The notes: a model not told the origin generated them from the sequence alone. A stretch of 9,380 bases of DNA from Thermoplasmata archaeon (GCA_023145185.1 JAGLEG010000379.1:1-9380), one strand, 5' to 3'; positions 1 to 7,840 are shown, numbered from the stretch's first letter. A program made the numbers and translations.

Positions 1-3000
1 ACGGTCACGTCCACGTCAAAATACATGGAGTGTCCCGCCTTGTCCGTGGTCTTGATGGTGACCTGATGGGGGCCGTCGCCCACCAGCGTGGAATCCCACG
101 GAACCGAAACGTCATACCAGGTGGTGCCGTCTATCGCATATCTCACGGCTCCGGGGAACACGTCTCCGGTGTATGCCCTGACGGCGTAGAGGCCGGAGAT
201 CAGCTCACCTTTGACGGGCGTCTCAACCGTAAGGGAGGGGAATGAGTTGTCCACACGGAACTCGATCGTCGATGTGGTCACACTCCTTCCTGCCGCGTCT
301 ATAACGGTGGCGTTCACCGTATGTGTGCCGTCATCCAGGCCCCTCGTATCCATCACGAACTCGTAATAGCCGGTCTGGATATTGTAGGATATGGGCGTCG
401 ACCTTCCAGCCACATCGATGGATGCCCGCTCGATCCCGACCTGGTCGAAAGCTATGACCCTGAAGGTAAATACGCCCTCCACGTACTCATCTCTCGAGGG
501 AGAGGCGATCTCCACCTCCGGATCGTGGTTGTCCACTATCACATTGATGGTCTCCATGGTAAGGTGGCCGGCCAGGTCCGTTGCCCTGATCAATATCCTG
601 TGGTCGCCGTCCGACACCCTTGTCGTATCCCATCCCAACGTCACGGCCTGCCATGAGGCGCCGTCTATGTTGTACTCCGTGGCCTTGGCGAACACGTCGC
701 CGTTGTACACGTCGAACATGAAGGTCCCCGACACCACCTCTCCCTCCAGCGGGGAGTTGATGCTTATGGATGGTGCCCTGTTGTCCACGTTGAAATCGAT
801 GGGGCCGTATGTGTATGATTTACCGGTCAGGTCATAGGCGATGGCGGTGACGTTCCTGATGCCGTCCTCCCCCGCCCCCCATGTGATGGTGTTGGAGGAG
901 TACTCGTAGTATCCCGTCTGGGCGTTATACGGGACCCTGGCCTCCAGATCGTATACCCTGATCATCACGTAATCTATGCCGACGATATCGAAGGCGGTAA
1001 CCCGGATACTGAGGATCCCCTCCACGAACTCATCCTCCACAGGGGAAGTGATGGTACAGGTGGGGTCCTCGTTGTCTACGTATATATCGAAATGTACCTT
1101 TGTCTCCCATCCCGCCTCATCGGTGGCTATCACAGTGATATGGTGCGCTCCATCGGAAAAGGATGTTGTGTCCCAAAGGAATGTGGCATTGGCCCAATCA
1201 CCCTCCGCGGCATAGCTCAGCAGCAGTGGCTCATTCTCATCCACCTTGTACTGGATGGTCTTGAGGAACGCATCCCTCGAGAATATGTTCAGCTGGGAGA
1301 GCTCCGAGAGGATATCGCCACTGGCCAGGTTGTTTACGACCACCTCCGGCCTGTGCAGGTCGATGTTGAAGGTCCTGGGACCCAGATCGATTTGTTTTCC
1401 AGAGAGATCGGTCACCACAACGCTCAGGTTATAGCTCCCATCCGGTATCAGCGATACGTCGGTCCTGAACTCCCAGTAACCGGTGCCCGAGTTGTAGCTC
1501 ATCGGTAATGGGCCTTCAAATCCCTCAAATGTCAGGTCGACATCCACCTTCTCCACGCCCACAAGGTCCGAGGCGACTACCTGGAATACTGGTGTGCTCT
1601 GAGTAATATATCCTTCAATAGCAGGGTAGGAGATGGACCCGACTGGTAGGTAGTTATCGATTATCACATTGACACTGGTGGTCGTTATGTGTCCCGCTCC
1701 GTCCACAGCCCTGATCGAGAGAGAATGATCTCCATCTCCAAAGCTGGAGGTGTTCAGAGGTATGGATATGTCAACCCATCCCGTTCCATCCATATTGTAC
1801 TCGATCCTGTTCAAGAATGTATCTGTTGCATTGACGGATAACCCGTATTGGCCCTCGATATAATCTCCGGGAAGTGGGTTATTGATCCTTAATACCGGGA
1901 CATTATTATCCACCTGAAAGAAGATCTCGGGCGATGTTTGGGTTTTTCCACTTAGGTCAGTAACTGTCGCATTACAGCTGTGTACACCATCCGTTATAAG
2001 TGAGGTGTCCGTGGTGAACTCGAAATAACCGGAGGATGAGGAATACGTTGCAATGAAACTGCTTCCGAACACATTCAGATATACGCTATCGATCCCGACG
2101 CTATCCGAGGCAGATAGTCTGAATGTATAGGCGGACTCTATGTACTCTGAAGGGGAGGGGCTGTTCACAGCACATACAGGGACCGTGTTATCCACAACCA
2201 GGCCAAGGGTTTGGGTTGTGAAATGGCCGGCCCGATCCCTTGCCATGATCTCAACATCGTGTTGACCGTCCAGAAGTAGGGCCGTATCCCAGGTAGTATT
2301 GATCAACATCCAGGTACCACCATCAACCGAATACCTGACATCAAGGAGGAATGTATCCTGAGCGGATACATTGAGGTCCACACTACCTTCAACGTAGTCC
2401 CCGGTCTGAAGTCCATGGATCGTCATCACGGGATCGACATTATCGATATGGAATGAGATGGGACTGGATGTGCTCATCTTTCCACTGAGATCATAGGCGA
2501 TGGCGTAGCATACATAATCTCCATCGATCCGGACGGAGGTATCGCTCGTGAATTCATAGTATCCGGATGCTGCGGAGAATGTAGAGGTGAAATTTGCACC
2601 GAATACATTCAGGTAGACCTTGTCGATTCCAACTGAGTCCGTTGCTGACATCCGGAATACATATGTCGAGCTGATGAACTCATCAACCACCGGGCTGTTC
2701 ACCGCACAGACCGGAACGTTGTTATCAACTATGAGGTCCAGAGACTGAGAGGTGGAATGGCCAGCCTGATCCCTGGCTCTTATTGTAACCGTATGGGTCC
2801 CATCCAGGAGCGATGTTGTATCCCATCCAGTTGTGGTATTCACCCAACCACCACCATCAACTGAATACATGGCGTCAAGCAGAAAAGCATCTGACACGTT
2901 GATCGACCAGGTCACTGTCCCATCGACGAAATCGCCTGTCTGGAGGTTGTTAAGGGCCATCTCCGGAGGGAGATTGTCCACCTTGAAGCTTACATTTGTG

Positions 3001-4375
3001 CTGTTTGTCCTCTTGTTCGAAAGGTCATATGCGCTGGCAATGGTGTTGTATGAGCCATCGGTAACTGTGAGGGTGTTGAATGCGTACTGAAAATATCCAG
3101 TTTGCCTGTTCAGGGTTGTCTGGGCCGAATCGGAGAACACTTCCAGAACAACCTTATCTATACCCACGGAATCAGAAGCAGATATCTGGAAATTATATAC
3201 ACCCTCAATGAACTGGCCGTCGAAGGGGGAGACAATGTTGCACACTGGATTGGTGTTGTCAACGATGAAATCAACCGATTGTGCTGTGACATGAGACGCA
3301 TTATCCGTTGACCTGATATAGAGGATGTGATCGCCATCCTGCAGGAGAGTGGTGTCCACAAGAATGGACCAGGTGGGGTCTGCCCCAGTCATGTTCGCCC
3401 AACCTCCCGAATCGATCCTGTACTCGATCTTGTGAAGGAACAGATCGGATGATGTGGCCCCCATGGCATATGTGCCGCCGATGATCTCACCATCAATTGG
3501 TAATGTTATGCTCAGCGAGGGTTCATTATTGTCGATATTGAATGAGATGAGCACGCTTGCCTTGGTCAGGCCCACCTTGTCGTATGCGGTTGCAAGGACC
3601 GAATACGTTCCATCCGCACGGGTGGTTGTGGAGACCGTGTATTCGTAAGAGGACGTTATCGGATTGTACGGAATTGTTACCGTGCTTCCAAATACCGTAA
3701 CGTTCACGTGGTCAACCGCCACCGTATCGGTGGACACGACCCGGAACGTATGATCCCCACCGAGGTATTGACCATCGATCGGGGAGTTGATATTACACGT
3801 GGGGATATTATTGTCCACAAATAGGGTTATGGATGATTCTCCGGTGAGGCCTGCGCTGTCCTTCGCCTCGATGGTCAACGAGTGCTGGCCGTCGGTGATC
3901 TGCGTGGTGTCCCACGAGCCCGTCCACGTATTCACGCTCCTTACCATGCTGGTCCACGCGTTGTTATCTATCCTGAACCTGGCGTTTATCACGTGAGAGG
4001 AGGTGTTCACCGAGATCCCCATGAAATTGCCCGTCACATACGACATGTCCATTGGATAGTTGATCACGGGGTTGGGAGCCGAGTTCGAAAGGGTGAAATT
4101 GAATATCGGATAATATGTCACCCCTCCGCCAAGTTCTTTGGCCGTGATATTTATCGAGCAGGCCCCATCGTTGAAGGAATAGGTGTTCACCTGCCTCTCC
4201 CAGAAACCGTTCTGCGAATTGTAGTACATCTTCAGGGTCCCCAGAGATACCATCGTACCTCCAAAGGCAATATCCACGTCCTTGACGGTGGTTGGGGTCC
4301 CCGCCTTCACCTTGAAGGTGTAAACACCCGATACTACCTCCCCCTTGGTGGGGCCGATCAGCTCCATCTCTATGG
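1..4375 (-). repeat. Sixteen alternating A/B Ig-like protein repeats
   Basis: The units are delimited by a V/I-D-N motif near positions 4085 (as LSN), 3815, 3530, 3257, 2978, 2723, 2440, 2196, 1908, 1656, 1360 (as IDL), 1073, 782, 531 and 250. Type A units (about 279-296 bases) carry D-x-V-G-I-D-K-V, then a GYYEF-like strand, DG.Y..., and YDLSGK. Type B units (about 244-287 bases) carry D-x-FL...I-x-Y-x-V-D-G-G-x-W, then WDTT-x-LLDG-x-H, and A-x-D-x-A-G-H. The order is A, B, A, B without exception. It begins with a degenerate A at about 4375-4085 and ends with a nearly complete B at the left edge. These are diverged protein repeats, and only short tracts match at the DNA level. The type B pattern is like bacterial and archaeal Ig-like modules of cell-surface proteins. 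Confidence 0.85.
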
Positions 4376-5930
4376 GATCGTATATCCTCAACTGGGAGCC
4401 GTTCGCGTATCTGTCGATCGTCCCATTGGTACCCTTTATCGAGAGGCTGTAGACCCCGGGTGAGATCGTCTTGGCTGCCGAGACCGTTAGAACGGTTTCG
4501 CTGACAGTTGAGCTGATCTGCGAGGGGGCGAAGGAGAACGTCAATCCCGAGGACGCGGGTGTCGAGGTTGCGGACAGGGTGACGTTATCGGTGAAACTGT
4601 TGATGGTATCCATGGAGATCACGTACTTCGCACTTCCTCCGGGATTGGTCTGGTTCAGGTCCGGGGTCGACGACAGGAAGAAGTCGGGAGCGTTGGATAC
4701 CACCAGTGTGACCTCGGTGTAATCCGTGTTATCGGAGGCACCATGTCCGGTGTCGCTTCCCCAGACCCTGAGCTTGTATGTGCCCGCGGCCATCGAAGCT
4801 GTTGTAGTGACATTGAGATATGCTGATCCCGTACCCACACCTCCAATGGTCACGGAGGACGCGCTGAGGGCTGCCGACCCTCCTGTTGGGGCCGAGATGT
4901 TGGAGGATCCATCCCACCAGCTGTAGGACAGGCTGAGGGGTTTGGTTATCCCAAGGGACTCCACATCTACCTGATATGATACGTTCATCCCAGGGGCTAT
5001 CAGTTTCGATGTGGGAGTTGCGCTCATGTCGAACTCAGACGAGATCAACATCGTGTAATTGTTACTGGAGCTAGAGGCCCTGTTCTCATCCAGAACAAGG
5101 AGGCCGTACCATCCAGATATATCCGGCTCATATGAGAACGAGAGGGAGTCTCCGGTCCCGGTGGAATCATCCTGGGCGAGCACGTTGTCCATGTTCCCCG
5201 ATCCTTTGAACAGGTATGTATTGAGAATGGTATTCCCCGGAACGGATGTGATGTCAAAGTCGTAGGAGCCGCCCGCATCAAGGTAAATATCATACATGTT
5301 GATCATGGGGTACTCCTCCTCAAGCGATCCTGAATATCCTGAAGAGTGATACTCGAACTCGGAATATTGATACCTTCCCACCTCCAACGGCCCGTCATAG
5401 TCTGGGTCCCCTCCATTGTGGAGGTCGTCGGCATCGCTGTGGTAGTCGGATTCTATCCTGATCCCGCTGTTCCAGCTGGTTCCCGCAAATCGGAACACCT
5501 TTCCGTATTTGAACCCACCTCCGTAGGTATGGCCGTCGATGATAACGATATCGTACTCATCGCTACCCATGGTGGACGACCCTATCTTCTGGGTCATCTC
5601 GTAGTCGGAGTAGACGAAAAGGTCGTAATCCTCGCCGGTAAGCCTGTTCTGGATACAGACGGCAGTGTACGCATCGTCCTCCGTGGGTATCTTGAATTGA
5701 AGGAATTCAGGATCGGACAACCTCCACCAGGTGTTTGAACGCGCATGGGCCGGGAAGTCGTTTATGAGCGTCCCTCCTGGCTGTGTGTCGGCCTTTACCT
5801 CGCCGGTAGCCATAATAAGGAATCCCGCGGCTATCATTGTGAACAGGATCGATACCGCAATGATCTTTCTGCGGACCTCTCCCCTTGACATGCTGTCGTA
5901 TAACGATCCAGATAAATGACTTCTAACCAT
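1..5930 (-). CDS. Giant secreted Ig-like repeat surface protein (C-terminus beyond window)
   Basis: The frame is open from the ATG at 5930 to the window edge, at least 1,976 residues with no stop. Residues 1-21 are basic and polar. Residues about 23-43 are a hydrophobic core (IIAVSILFTMIAAGF...) ending in VKA|DTQ near residue 47, which reads as a Sec signal peptide. Residues about 50-280 hold one or two beta modules; the second (about 205-280, ending SGWYGLLVLDEN) resembles the pre-peptidase C-terminal type. Two further beta-sandwich modules follow (about 285-410 and 412-500, the latter starting APDFFLSSTPDLNQTNPGGS, a style common in archaeal surface proteins). From about residue 520 to the edge there are sixteen alternating Ig-like units. 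Many N-x-S/T sequons suggest N-glycosylation. The role is probably cell-envelope or adhesion; that is inference. The start at 5930 is preferred over the in-frame ATG at 5891 because GGGGG lies 7 bases upstream of it and none precedes 5891. The C-terminal anchor is not visible. No catalytic motif was recognised. Confidence 0.9.
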   Translation of the reverse strand, partial: MVRSHLSGSLYDSMSRGEVRRKIIAVSILFTMIAAGFLIMATGEVKADTQPGGTLINDFPAHARSNTWWRLSDPEFLQFKIPTEDDAYTAVCIQNRLTGEDYDLFVYSDYEMTQKIGSSTMGSDEYDIVIIDGHTYGGGFKYGKVFRFAGTSWNSGIRIESDYHSDADDLHNGGDPDYDGPLEVGRYQYSEFEYHSSGYSGSLEEEYPMINMYDIYLDAGGSYDFDITSVPGNTILNTYLFKGSGNMDNVLAQDDSTGTGDSLSFSYEPDISGWYGLLVLDENRASSSSNNYTMLISSEFDMSATPTSKLIAPGMNVSYQVDVESLGITKPLSLSYSWWDGSSNISAPTGGSAALSASSVTIGGVGTGSAYLNVTTTASMAAGTYKLRVWGSDTGHGASDNTDYTEVTLVVSNAPDFFLSSTPDLNQTNPGGSAKYVISMDTINSFTDNVTLSATSTPASSGLTFSFAPSQISSTVSETVLTVSAAKTISPGVYSLSIKGTNGTIDRYANGSQLRIYDPIEMELIGPTKGEVVSGVYTFKVKAGTPTTVKDVDIAFGGTMVSLGTLKMYYNSQNGFWERQVNTYSFNDGACSINITAKELGGGVTYYPIFNFTLSNSAPNPVINYPMDMSYVTGNFMGISVNTSSHVINARFRIDNNAWTSMVRSVNTWTGSWDTTQITDGQHSLTIEAKDSAGLTGESSITLFVDNNIPTCNINSPIDGQYLGGDHTFRVVSTDTVAVDHVNVTVFGSTVTIPYNPITSSYEYTVSTTTRADGTYSVLATAYDKVGLTKASVLISFNIDNNEPSLSITLPIDGEIIGGTYAMGATSSDLFLHKIEYRIDSGGWANMTGADPTWSILVDTTLLQDGDHILYIRSTDNASHVTAQSVDFIVDNTNPVCNIVSPFDGQFIEGVYNFQISASDSVGIDKVVLEVFSDSAQTTLNRQTGYFQYAFNTLTVTDGSYNTIASAYDLSNKRTNSTNVSFKVDNLPPEMALNNLQTGDFVDGTVTWSINVSDAFLLDAMYSVDGGGWVNTTTGWDTTSLLDGTHTVTIRARDQAGHSTSQSLDLIVDNNVPVCAVNSPVVDEFISSTYVFRMSATDSVGIDKVYLNVFGANFTSTFSAASGYYEFTSDTSVRIDGDYVCYAIAYDLSGKMSTSSPISFHIDNVDPVMTIHGLQTGDYVEGSVDLNVSAQDTFLLDVRYSVDGGTWMLINTTWDTALLLDGQHDVEIMARDRAGHFTTQTLGLVVDNTVPVCAVNSPSPSEYIESAYTFRLSASDSVGIDSVYLNVFGSSFIATYSSSSGYFEFTTDTSLITDGVHSCNATVTDLSGKTQTSPEIFFQVDNNVPVLRINNPLPGDYIEGQYGLSVNATDTFLNRIEYNMDGTGWVDISIPLNTSSFGDGDHSLSIRAVDGAGHITTTSVNVIIDNYLPVGSISYPAIEGYITQSTPVFQVVASDLVGVEKVDVDLTFEGFEGPLPMSYNSGTGYWEFRTDVSLIPDGSYNLSVVVTDLSGKQIDLGPRTFNIDLHRPEVVVNNLASGDILSELSQLNIFSRDAFLKTIQYKVDENEPLLLSYAAEGDWANATFLWDTTSFSDGAHHITVIATDEAGWETKVHFDIYVDNEDPTCTITSPVEDEFVEGILSIRVTAFDIVGIDYVMIRVYDLEARVPYNAQTGYYEYSSNTITWGAGEDGIRNVTAIAYDLTGKSYTYGPIDFNVDNRAPSISINSPLEGEVVSGTFMFDVYNGDVFAKATEYNIDGASWQAVTLGWDTTRVSDGDHRILIRATDLAGHLTMETINVIVDNHDPEVEIASPSRDEYVEGVFTFRVIAFDQVGIERASIDVAGRSTPISYNIQTGYYEFVMDTRGLDDGTHTVNATVIDAAGRSVTTSTIEFRVDNSFPSLTVETPVKGELISGLYAVRAYTGDVFPGAVRYAIDGTTWYDVSVPWDSTLVGDGPHQVTIKTTDKAGHSMYFDVDVT
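1908..2978 (-). repeat. Two most similar B-A repeat pairs (recent tandem duplication candidate)
   Basis: The B-A pair at about 2978-2440 and the next at about 2440-1908 are closer to each other than to the rest. Both B units read LQTGD-[FY]-V-[DE]-G then D-x-FLLD with YSVDGG-x-W. Both A units begin VPVCAVNSP and share DSVGID-x-VYLNVFG. Both A units also have a second cysteine in the late strand (YVCYAIAYD and HSCNATVTD), which other complete A units lack. This suggests duplication of a two-domain unit of about 530 bases, followed by divergence. Confidence 0.6.
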
Positions 5931-5937
5931 ATGTTTT

Positions 5938-5942
5938 CCCCC
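5938..5942 (-). promoter_or_regulatory. Possible ribosome binding site of the surface-protein gene
   Basis: GGGGG sits 7 bases upstream of the ATG at 5930 on the minus strand. It is a weak match to the archaeal GGAGGTGA consensus, but its spacing supports this start over the internal ATG at 5891. Confidence 0.4.
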
Positions 5943-5961
5943 AGGTGTCTTCTCACTCTCA

Positions 5962-5981
5962 CGCCCGATATTTTTCGGGCG
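5962..5981 (-). promoter_or_regulatory. Perfect 7-bp inverted repeat with an embedded TATA-like box
   Basis: CGCCCGA and TCGGGCG flank a 6-base loop. On the minus strand the centre reads CCGAAAAATATC, an AT-rich TATA-like stretch preceded by CGAAA, which resembles a TFB recognition element. Its centre is about 42 bases upstream of the ATG at 5930, which would place transcription start near 5946 and give a leader of about 16 bases that contains the GGGGG. It may be the promoter of the surface-protein gene with an overlapping operator. Alternatively it is an RNA hairpin in a longer leader or at the end of the radB transcript. No T-run follows on the minus strand, so a terminator is less likely. 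Confidence 0.4.
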
Positions 5982-5997
5982 ATCTCTGTTTAACTAC

Positions 5998-6015
5998 GTT
6001 CAAATAGACTTGAAC
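5998..6015. promoter_or_regulatory. Inverted repeat GTTCAA-N6-TTGAAC, possible operator
   Basis: A perfect 6+6 dyad with a 6-base spacer lies between radB and the surface-protein gene, about 20 bases upstream of the hairpin at 5962-5981. The centre spacing of about one helical turn fits a dimeric helix-turn-helix regulator. No regulator is encoded nearby, and the role is inferred from symmetry and location only. Confidence 0.3.
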
Positions 6016-6074
6016 CTATCTAATAATTGCGCCTCACTATTAAGTCAAGCCGGGGATGTCCCATGGCTGTCCCA

Positions 6075-6776
6075 TTAAAAGAGATCCTCTTCGATGACGT
6101 CCTCAATGCCTCCGCCGGTCAATTGAAAATCGACCGTTCCTCCCGAGGGCATCGACCTGTGTTTTATCAGGGTCGCCCGCCTCCTCCCCCTCTCCCCCAA
6201 CTTCTCCAGCCTCACGATCGCCTTGCAGTTGTGGGCAAGGGAGTATCCGCCGATGGGTTTTACCTCTCCCTCTGCAGATCCCCCGTACACCTGCGTTGTG
6301 ATGAGGATGGGAATATCCTGCTTCCTCGCGATACCCATCAGGTCCATCAGGACCTTGGCGATCTCCCTCCGGTTCTCCTCGAACCTCTTGGTCCCCAGGT
6401 TCAATCTGTAGAATACAGTGGCGCTGTCCACAACGACCAGGCCGATATGAAGGTCCTTGGACGCCAGCTTGACCGTGTTGGTTATTGACTCCTGGAGCTG
6501 ATCGCTGTTCATGGATTGGAAGAACAGGACCTCCCGGGAGATCCGCTTGTGATCCTCATCCCCGCCGCATATCTGGACGAAACGCTCCATGGAGACGCCC
6601 TCCGTGTCGACGTAGATCACCTTGTGGCCGGAGAGGACGACATTCCTCGTCAGCTGAAGGCAGATGTTGGTCTTGCCCGACCCCCCTTCCCCGAAGAGCT
6701 GGGTGATCGCGGAGCTCTCGATCCCGCCGCCGATCAGGTCGTCCAGGGAGGAGCACCCTATAGAAACGCGGGACAG
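6075..6776 (-). CDS. radB: DNA repair and recombination protein RadB
   Basis: This is a RecA/Rad51-superfamily ATPase of Euryarchaeota. RadB is a RadA paralogue thought to assist or regulate homologous recombination in the cytoplasm, with weak ATPase activity. Counting from the CTG at 6776 gives 233 residues, the usual RadB size; the N-terminal helix-hairpin-helix domain of RadA is absent, as expected. Visible motifs are SIGCSSLDDLIGGGIE at the start of the core, Walker A GEGGSGKT (residues 29-36), DTEG (57-60) with the presumed catalytic glutamate, Walker B LVVVD (113-117), and ITTQV followed by the GGYSLAHNCKAIVRLEK region. The end is acidic (EDVIEEDLF). The start is odd: no ATG, GTG or TTG exists in frame near the conserved beginning. 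CTG at 6776 (or ATA at 6782) follows GGGGGTGG at a suitable distance. The only in-frame ATG (6893) would add 39 residues that lie inside the upstream gene and look non-native. The gene directly follows the unknown gene ending at 6779. Confidence 0.9.
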   Translation of the reverse strand: MSRVSIGCSSLDDLIGGGIESSAITQLFGEGGSGKTNICLQLTRNVVLSGHKVIYVDTEGVSMERFVQICGGDEDHKRISREVLFFQSMNSDQLQESITNTVKLASKDLHIGLVVVDSATVFYRLNLGTKRFEENRREIAKVLMDLMGIARKQDIPILITTQVYGGSAEGEVKPIGGYSLAHNCKAIVRLEKLGERGRRRATLIKHRSMPSGGTVDFQLTGGGIEDVIEEDLF

Positions 6777-6778
6777 GC

Positions 6779-7825
6779 CTATCCACCCCCGGCGATCACT
6801 TCCTTCAGGACCTCTTTCGCCCTGTGGGACCTGGATGAGTCCAGGTATAGGAAACCGTCGATCCTCGAGGCGGCCTCGATACCGGGGTCCCACTCGTCGG
6901 TGACCAGAACACCGATGGCGTCGGACCTGTGTTTCAGCACCCTGGTGAAGGAGTCCAGATCGGCCCCCTCGACCAGGTACTTGAAGAAAACGGCCGGCCT
7001 TGACAGGTTGATGAGGAAGACCTGATGGGCATCATGCCTGGAGAACTTCACATCCTCCCGATAGCCCATGGCCGACATCTGTTTGACGAAATCCCTCATG
7101 ACCCCTGTGGGGCCCAGGTCTTTCAGGGGTGCGTCTCCCGTCCGTCTGGATGGGAAGGCCATTGACGGCCTCTTGGGGGTGGGCACCTCGTTAGTGGGCA
7201 TTATGGACGCATCCATCTTGTGATGTTCGTCCTGGTCCCTGGCAAGTTTGGGCCCCTCTCTCAATTTTGAAAGGGCCCCATCCACCAGCTTCTCAAACTC
7301 CATCCTGCTCATCTTCCTGTATCCATCATCGAAGATAAGATAGATGAGCTTACCCTCCCGGGGGAGGTTGACCCTTAAAAGGTCCAGCCCCACCACCGAA
7401 TCGGACCGGTTTATTGAGCCTTCCACCCGGATCGCTGCCCTGTAGAGGTCCAGGATATCGTTCTCGGTGGTGAACACTATCGGGTCACCCCCTTTTTCCA
7501 TCTTGGCCCTGAGCTCTCCTATCAGCTTCAGGTCATCGGCCTTCTTCAGCTCCAATTTGGGGCTTATCACCGACGTGGGCGTCATCTCGTATGACCTGTC
7601 GGAGACCGTCACGATCAGGTCCACCTCCGTGAGCGATTTCGATGAGAGGAATTCAGAGAGATACTCCAGGGAGTTCAACATATCAACCCCTTCACCGGGC
7701 ACCCTGAACGCTATCGCAGTGGTCCCTCCTTCCTCTATCCTGCTGTAAGCATAATCGTCCATCTTGGCCCTGAGACGGAATATCATCTCCTGAGAGATGC
7801 TTCCCGGTTCCACCTGTATGGTCAT
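6779..7825 (-). CDS. Unrecognised 348-residue protein coupled to radB
   Basis: I do not recognise the family. The protein is soluble, with no signal peptide or membrane segment. Residues 1-190 look like an alpha/beta region (strands around IVTVSD at 71-76, PIVFTT at 115-120, LIYLIFDDGY at 160-169). Residues about 191-240 are a polar, proline- and charge-rich linker. Residues about 242-345 form a compact unit whose predicted order is helix, two or three strands (including VFLINL and AVFFKYL), helix, strand (AIGVLVTD), helix, strand (GFLYLD). This order resembles the restriction-endonuclease-like fold, notably Mrr-type modules, but a clear D...(D/E)xK set is missing, so it may be degenerate or only coincidentally similar. 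The start at ATG 7825 is supported by AGGTGA 9 bases upstream. The stop lies two bases before the likely radB start, which suggests an operon and a shared DNA-repair role. That role is inference from position only. Confidence 0.85.
   Translation of the reverse strand: MTIQVEPGSISQEMIFRLRAKMDDYAYSRIEEGGTTAIAFRVPGEGVDMLNSLEYLSEFLSSKSLTEVDLIVTVSDRSYEMTPTSVISPKLELKKADDLKLIGELRAKMEKGGDPIVFTTENDILDLYRAAIRVEGSINRSDSVVGLDLLRVNLPREGKLIYLIFDDGYRKMSRMEFEKLVDGALSKLREGPKLARDQDEHHKMDASIMPTNEVPTPKRPSMAFPSRRTGDAPLKDLGPTGVMRDFVKQMSAMGYREDVKFSRHDAHQVFLINLSRPAVFFKYLVEGADLDSFTRVLKHRSDAIGVLVTDEWDPGIEAASRIDGFLYLDSSRSHRAKEVLKEVIAGGG
6783..6790 (-). promoter_or_regulatory. Shine-Dalgarno-like site that decides the radB start
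   Basis: On the minus strand GGGGGTGG lies inside the last codons of the upstream gene. It is 6 bases before the CTG at 6776 and directly adjoins the ATA at 6782. The spacing favours CTG as the initiation codon, with translation coupled to termination at the TAG (6779-6781). Confidence 0.4.
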
Positions 7826-7834
7826 GTCCCTTGC

Positions 7835-7840
7835 TCACCT
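7835..7840 (-). promoter_or_regulatory. Ribosome binding site AGGTGA for the radB-linked gene
   Basis: On the minus strand AGGTGA is a good match to the archaeal anti-Shine-Dalgarno sequence. It lies 9 bases before the ATG at 7825 and supports that start. A TATA-like TTTTTCTATG around 7864-7873 could place transcription start near 7845, giving a short leader. Confidence 0.6.

Noticed and set aside
1..4375. CRISPR-like or short tandem DNA array suggested by the regular spacing
   Set aside because: The periodicity is at the protein level with diverged codons; no short identical repeats with unique spacers are present.
3882..4463. Plus-strand open frame (193 codons) inside the surface-protein gene
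   Set aside because: It is antisense to Ig-like repeat codons that read as a clean protein in the other direction; it is rich in H, R, G and P, typical of a shadow frame.
5962..5981. Intrinsic terminator after radB
   Set aside because: The hairpin is perfect, but no T-run follows on the minus strand and archaeal termination depends mainly on T-runs. A promoter-overlapping dyad fits better.
6027..6488. Plus-strand open frame (153 codons) opposite the 3' half of radB
   Set aside because: It is antisense to the RadB core, with a proline-rich nonsense-like product (PPPPPLPQLL) and no start signal.
6777..6893. N-terminal extension of RadB from the ATG at 6893
   Set aside because: The 39 extra residues overlap the upstream gene in another frame, are rich in R, G and P, and have no counterpart in known RadB proteins, which begin close to the IGCSSLDDLIGGG segment.
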